Positions 4,244 to 6,780 of a stretch of 6,780 bases of DNA are shown here, piece by piece. Numbering within the stretch: position 1 is the first letter of the stretch; every line of letters starts with the position of its first letter. Source of the DNA: an uncultured Prevotella sp. (GTDB lineage Bacteria > Bacteroidota > Bacteroidia > Bacteroidales > Bacteroidaceae); the NCBI GenBank assembly GCA_900553155.1, contig USCM01000109.1, forward strand, positions 1 to 6,780, written 5' to 3'. The position numbers were made by a program, and so were the translations under genes. The notes beneath the pieces were generated by a model, which searched no databases, was not told where the DNA came from, and saw nothing but the letters and a program-made list of their open reading frames with translations.

Positions 4244-6256
4244 ATGCAAAACAACAAACGATTCTTCCTTTCAGCAGCGTGGGTTCTGTCTCTCCACGTC
4301 CTCACGCTCGTCTTTCTGTCGCTGTTCCGCCTCGTAGAATACGTGGCGTTGGGCAGCATGGTTTCCGACACATCGGCAAGCGTTGTGCCTGCCTTCGTTC
4401 GCGGTGTATGGTTCGACAACGTTATAGCCTGCTATATCAGCGTCGTGCCACTCGCCCTTACGCTGCTCCCGGCTACCCTGTCCTTAACATTCCGCAGGAT
4501 GCGCAAGGCCACAGTGTGGTGGTATGGCGTGCTCGGCTCCGTTGCCTTTATGGCGTCGGCTGCCAACATACCCTACTTTGCCTACTTCTTCAAGAACATC
4601 AACTCGTCCATATTCGAGTGGTTCGGCTATGCCGGAACTACAGCAGGCATGGTAGCGGGGGGGTACTTTCCGTATATTGCCATGTACTTCATCTGTGCGG
4701 CATTGTACGTGTATATCATGGTGCGACTGCGACGTTGGTTCGACCGCCGCATCGCACAATCTGGCGAGAAGAACGAGGGCTTGGCAACCTTTATCAACAC
4801 CTTCAACAAAGCCGCACGCACACAACAATCTTGGCTAAGGGTGGCTTCCACACACGCCATGTACTTCTTCCTCTCCGCCATAACGATATGCCTGTGCGTG
4901 TTCGGAATACGCGGACGCACGGGCTACAACCCCATAAAGATATCGCAAGCCTACTATTGCGACGACGCCTTCCTCAACCAGCTTGGCATCAACCCAGCCT
5001 TCAACCTCCTTACATCTGCCCTCGACGACATGCGCAAGGAGAACCGCGACCTACACCTTATGCCCTACCCTACCGCGGTTAGTATGGCACGCGAGAGTCT
5101 TGGCATTACGGGCAAGTGCGACTCTATGCACGTGCTGCGCAGATATATCGACAACCCGTCAAGCACAGCCAATCCTACGGCACAGAAGAAGAACGTTGTT
5201 GTTATACTAATGGAGTCGATGTCGGCAAGCCTGCTGCAAACCTTCGGCCAGCCGCAGCGCCTCACCCCTACCCTCGACTCGCTGTACAACCACTCAATGG
5301 CGTTCAGCCACTGCTATTCTGCCGGAATACACACCAACCACGGCATGACGGCATCGCTCTACTCGTTCCCAGCCCTGATGTTCCGCAACCTCATGAAGGG
5401 CACCGTTACGCCACGACGCGACGGCATACCAACCGTACTCAAGCAGCAGGGCTACCACAACATGTTCTTTATGACACACGAGGCGCAGTACGACAACATG
5501 AAGGCGTTTTTTGCCACCAACGGCTACGACGACATCTATGCCCAGGAGGATTATCCCAAGGAGGAGGTTGTCAACTCGTTTGGCGTGTCCGACCATTTCC
5601 TCTTCGACTATGCCTTCAACAAAATCAACAACCAGGCTGCCACGGGCAAGCCGTTCTTTGCCACACTGCTCACCATAAGCAACCATCCGCCGTATGTCAT
5701 ACCCGAGTGGTTCAAGCCTAAGACCAAGGAGCCGGAGACGCAGATTGTGGAGTATGCCGACTGGGCCATAGGCAACTTCCTGAGCAAGGCACGCAAGCAG
5801 TCGTGGTACAACAACACCGTCTTCGTAATACTTGCCGACCACGGCAAACTTGTGGGCAAGGTATCGGGCGAGTTGCCCGAGTCGTACAACCACATACCAC
5901 TCCTAATCTTCGGTCCTGGTGTGGAGAACAAGCGCGTGGACAAGCTCGCCAACCAGGTAGACCTCATGCCTACGCTCATGTCGCTACTCGGCATCAGCTA
6001 TCAGTACGACGGATTCGGCATCGACCAGACCAAGGACGAGCGTCCCATGGTGTTCTACTCTGCCGACAACCAGATTGTAGCTCGCTCTGCAACCCACTGC
6101 TACATATACGAGCCTAAGACCAACCGCGCCTTCTGCTACAACATCAAGAACGACGGACAGTTGCAGGCCACAAAAGAGACGGCTGCCTTTAAGCCGCTTA
6201 AGAGGTATGCGTTCGGTATGATACAGACGGCGCAGTTTATGCTGAAGAAGCAGTAG
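4244..6256 (+). CDS. LTA-synthase-like membrane sulfatase-fold transferase/hydrolase
   Basis: A 670-residue inner-membrane protein with the LtaS layout: five hydrophobic segments (about 7-31, 58-82, 91-112, 142-160, 203-222), then a large extracytoplasmic alkaline-phosphatase/sulfatase-fold domain (about 315-620). Metal and catalytic residues match LtaS: E324 in ILMESMS, nucleophile T364 in GIHTNHGMT, H481 in SNHPPY, and D532-H533 in ILADHGK. In Gram-positives such enzymes polymerise glycerol phosphate; in Gram-negatives relatives move phosphoglycerol or phosphoethanolamine onto glycans or lipids, or act as hydrolases. The Bacteroidetes substrate is not known to me, so no symbol is given. The ATG at 4244 is required for the first membrane segment; the next in-frame Met is residue 39. 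The gene is GC-richer than the Fic gene. A run of seven G (4657-4663) codes for two Gly in the fourth-helix region and is a possible slippage site. No terminator is evident after the stop. Confidence 0.88.
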   Translation: MQNNKRFFLSAAWVLSLHVLTLVFLSLFRLVEYVALGSMVSDTSASVVPAFVRGVWFDNVIACYISVVPLALTLLPATLSLTFRRMRKATVWWYGVLGSVAFMASAANIPYFAYFFKNINSSIFEWFGYAGTTAGMVAGGYFPYIAMYFICAALYVYIMVRLRRWFDRRIAQSGEKNEGLATFINTFNKAARTQQSWLRVASTHAMYFFLSAITICLCVFGIRGRTGYNPIKISQAYYCDDAFLNQLGINPAFNLLTSALDDMRKENRDLHLMPYPTAVSMARESLGITGKCDSMHVLRRYIDNPSSTANPTAQKKNVVVILMESMSASLLQTFGQPQRLTPTLDSLYNHSMAFSHCYSAGIHTNHGMTASLYSFPALMFRNLMKGTVTPRRDGIPTVLKQQGYHNMFFMTHEAQYDNMKAFFATNGYDDIYAQEDYPKEEVVNSFGVSDHFLFDYAFNKINNQAATGKPFFATLLTISNHPPYVIPEWFKPKTKEPETQIVEYADWAIGNFLSKARKQSWYNNTVFVILADHGKLVGKVSGELPESYNHIPLLIFGPGVENKRVDKLANQVDLMPTLMSLLGISYQYDGFGIDQTKDERPMVFYSADNQIVARSATHCYIYEPKTNRAFCYNIKNDGQLQATKETAAFKPLKRYAFGMIQTAQFMLKKQ

Positions 6257-6280
6257 GCACGCGAAACTGTTTTATTTTTC

Positions 6281-6365
6281 ATCTGCCATCTGCAACCTTT
6301 GGACAAAAATCGCTGTAACACATTGATACTCCGTATATTACGGGGTTGCAGATAGGGTGGCAGAT
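6281..6365. repeat. Large imperfect inverted repeat with nested stem-loop
   Basis: ATCTGCCATCTGCAACC (6281-6297) pairs with GGTTGCAGAT (6344-6353) and GGCAGAT (6359-6365), leaving a 5-base bulge at 6354-6358. Inside, CCGTA (6331-6335) pairs with TACGG (6339-6343). The start lies 25 bp after the stop of the sulfatase-like gene. Confidence 0.8.
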
Positions 6366-6385
6366 GGTGGCAGATGGTGGCAGAT
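6356..6385 (+). repeat. Three perfect 10-bp tandem copies of GGTGGCAGAT
   Basis: Units lie at 6356-6365, 6366-6375 and 6376-6385. The last continues into AAAACG, and GTGGCAGATAAAACG recurs at 6463-6477. The tandem run is prone to copy-number change. Confidence 0.92.
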
Positions 6386-6396
6386 AAAACGATGTA

Positions 6397-6477
6397 TCTG
6401 CAACCGTGGTAATACGTTGAGGTACAGAAGGTTAGGCACGAATTACAGGCTACGGTTGCAGAGTGGCAGATAAAACG
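6397..6477. repeat. Second TGCAGA inverted repeat with shared 3' tail
   Basis: TCTGCAACCGT (6397-6407) is the exact reverse complement of ACGGTTGCAGA (6452-6462). The right arm runs into GTGGCAGATAAAACG (6463-6477), identical to 6377-6391. It therefore looks like a second, reduced copy of the unit at 6269-6391. Confidence 0.8.
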
Positions 6478-6485
6478 TATTTTGT

Positions 6486-6555
6486 CGTATAATGGACGTT
6501 AATGGAGTGTTCGTATAATAGTCGTTAATGGATTAATCGTGTAATGAGCGTTAAT
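6486..6555 (+). repeat. 26-bp tandem repeat, three diverged copies
   Basis: Copies start at 6486 (CGTATAATGGACGTTAATGG), 6512 (CGTATAATAGTCGTTAATGG) and 6538 (CGTGTAATGAGCGTTAAT), exactly 26 bp apart with 6-bp variable linkers (AGTGTT, ATTAAT). Confidence 0.9.
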
Positions 6556-6590
6556 ATTGTATCTTGAACATTGTTTTGAACTGCGAGGAG

Positions 6591-6609
6591 CGTCGCCGCC
6601 TCGGCGACG
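6591..6609. repeat. GC-rich hairpin, 8-bp perfect stem
   Basis: CGTCGCCG (6591-6598) pairs with CGGCGACG (6602-6609) over a 3-base loop. A competing pairing exists: CGAGG (6584-6588) with CCTCG (6599-6603). No T-run follows. Confidence 0.8.
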
Positions 6610-6632
6610 AACAACTAACATTAACACCCTTA

Positions 6633-6660
6633 TTATGGAACGGCGAGCTCCTGCTCGCCG
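6633..6660. repeat. Copy 2 of the 15-bp dispersed sequence, with perfect hairpin
   Basis: TTATGGAACGGCGAG (6633-6647) equals 3334-3348. CGGCGAGC (6641-6648) pairs perfectly with GCTCGCCG (6653-6660) over TCCT. Confidence 0.8.
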
Positions 6661-6682
6661 CACAAGCTACGCTTACAATAAA

Positions 6683-6702
6683 CCATTAACGACCATTATA
6701 CG
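6683..6702 (-). repeat. Inverted copy of the 26-bp repeat core
   Basis: CCATTAACGACCATTATACG is the reverse complement of the first and second tandem copies with one mismatch each. Against copy two the match extends to 24 bp (6508-6531 with 6683-6706, one mismatch). Together they bracket the two GC-rich hairpins. Confidence 0.88.
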
Positions 6703-6725
6703 AACAACAATCTCTTAACGACATT

Positions 6726-6780
6726 CCAATTAAGCCTTAATGACCGACCAATTAAGCCTTAATGACCGACCAATTAAGCC
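6726..6780 (+). repeat. 22-bp perfect tandem array running off the window
   Basis: Units at 6726-6747 and 6748-6769 are identical (CCAATTAAGCC then TTAATGACCGA), and 6770-6780 is the first half of a third. The true copy number cannot be seen. There are no unique spacers. Confidence 0.93.

Larger units (their letters stand above)
6257..6780. other. 524-bp gene-free region packed with repeats
   Basis: No credible reading frame is seen on either strand. The region holds, in order, a TGGCAGAT-type repeat cluster (6269-6477), a 26-bp tandem repeat (6486-6555), two GC-rich hairpins (6591-6609, 6641-6660), an inverted copy of the 26-bp repeat core (6683-6702), and a 22-bp tandem array (6726-6780). 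No tRNA, rRNA or promoter was recognised. Confidence 0.85.

Noticed and set aside
4657..4663. Frameshift in the sulfatase-like gene at the G run
   Set aside because: The frame stays open and in register with all membrane segments and catalytic motifs on both sides.
3832..5082. Long + strand open frame crossing murQ and the sulfatase-like gene
   Set aside because: It runs antisense through the murQ motifs and then out of frame through the sulfatase gene; its protein is Arg/His/Pro-rich without domain features, as expected for a shadow frame in GC-rich DNA.
5294..5893. 199-codon open frame on the - strand within the sulfatase-like gene
   Set aside because: The + strand carries all catalytic motifs of the sulfatase fold here; the opposite frame shows no family features.
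6268..6366. Intrinsic terminator for the sulfatase-like gene
   Set aside because: The T-rich stretch comes before the hairpin instead of after it, and the arms are far apart.
6486..6780. CRISPR array
   Set aside because: Linkers are 6 bp or absent, there are no unique spacers of about 30 bp, and no cas genes are present.

Overview
The window looks like chromosomal DNA of a Bacteroidales bacterium, most likely Prevotella or a close relative. The grounds are a DUF6377 regulator tail, a DUF4476 protein, an OprO/OprP-type porin, and several promoters with the Bacteroidetes -7 box TAnnTTTG, mostly without Shine-Dalgarno sites. No assignment below genus level can be made from sequence reading alone.

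Layout. (1) 1-438, +: 3' end of a DUF6377 membrane-anchored regulator with a C-terminal helix-turn-helix. (2) 496-1173, +: secreted protein with a BamE/SmpA-like half and a DUF4476 half. (3) 1191-1238: a perfect 48-bp palindrome with no spacer, placed between gene 2 and a Fic gene. Its right arm contains the Fic gene's probable -7 box. (4) 1275-2162, +: HTH-Fic protein with a complete Fic motif and its own inhibitory helix; the gene is more AT-rich than the genes to its right. (5) 2185-2209: bidirectional terminator between convergent genes. (6) 2212-3240, -: outer-membrane porin. (7) 3367-4176, -: murQ, cell-wall recycling etherase. (8) 4244-6256, +: LTA-synthase-like membrane sulfatase-fold enzyme, divergent from murQ. 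(9) 6257-6780: 524 bp without a gene, packed with repeat families: TGGCAGAT-type direct and inverted repeats, a 26-bp tandem repeat with an inverted copy that brackets two GC-rich hairpins, and a perfect 22-bp tandem array that runs off the window edge.

How the parts may work together. The three genes on the right are all envelope functions: outer-membrane diffusion, muropeptide recycling, and transfer or removal of a headgroup at the outer face of the inner membrane. They are separate transcription units rather than an obvious operon. The Fic locus is a self-contained regulatory unit. The protein carries a DNA-binding-like domain and an AMP-transferase-like domain, and its promoter sits inside a palindrome that is a strong candidate operator. 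The same palindrome could also terminate transcription from the gene before it. This Fic-palindrome arrangement is the most interesting feature of the window; the repeat cluster at the right end is second.
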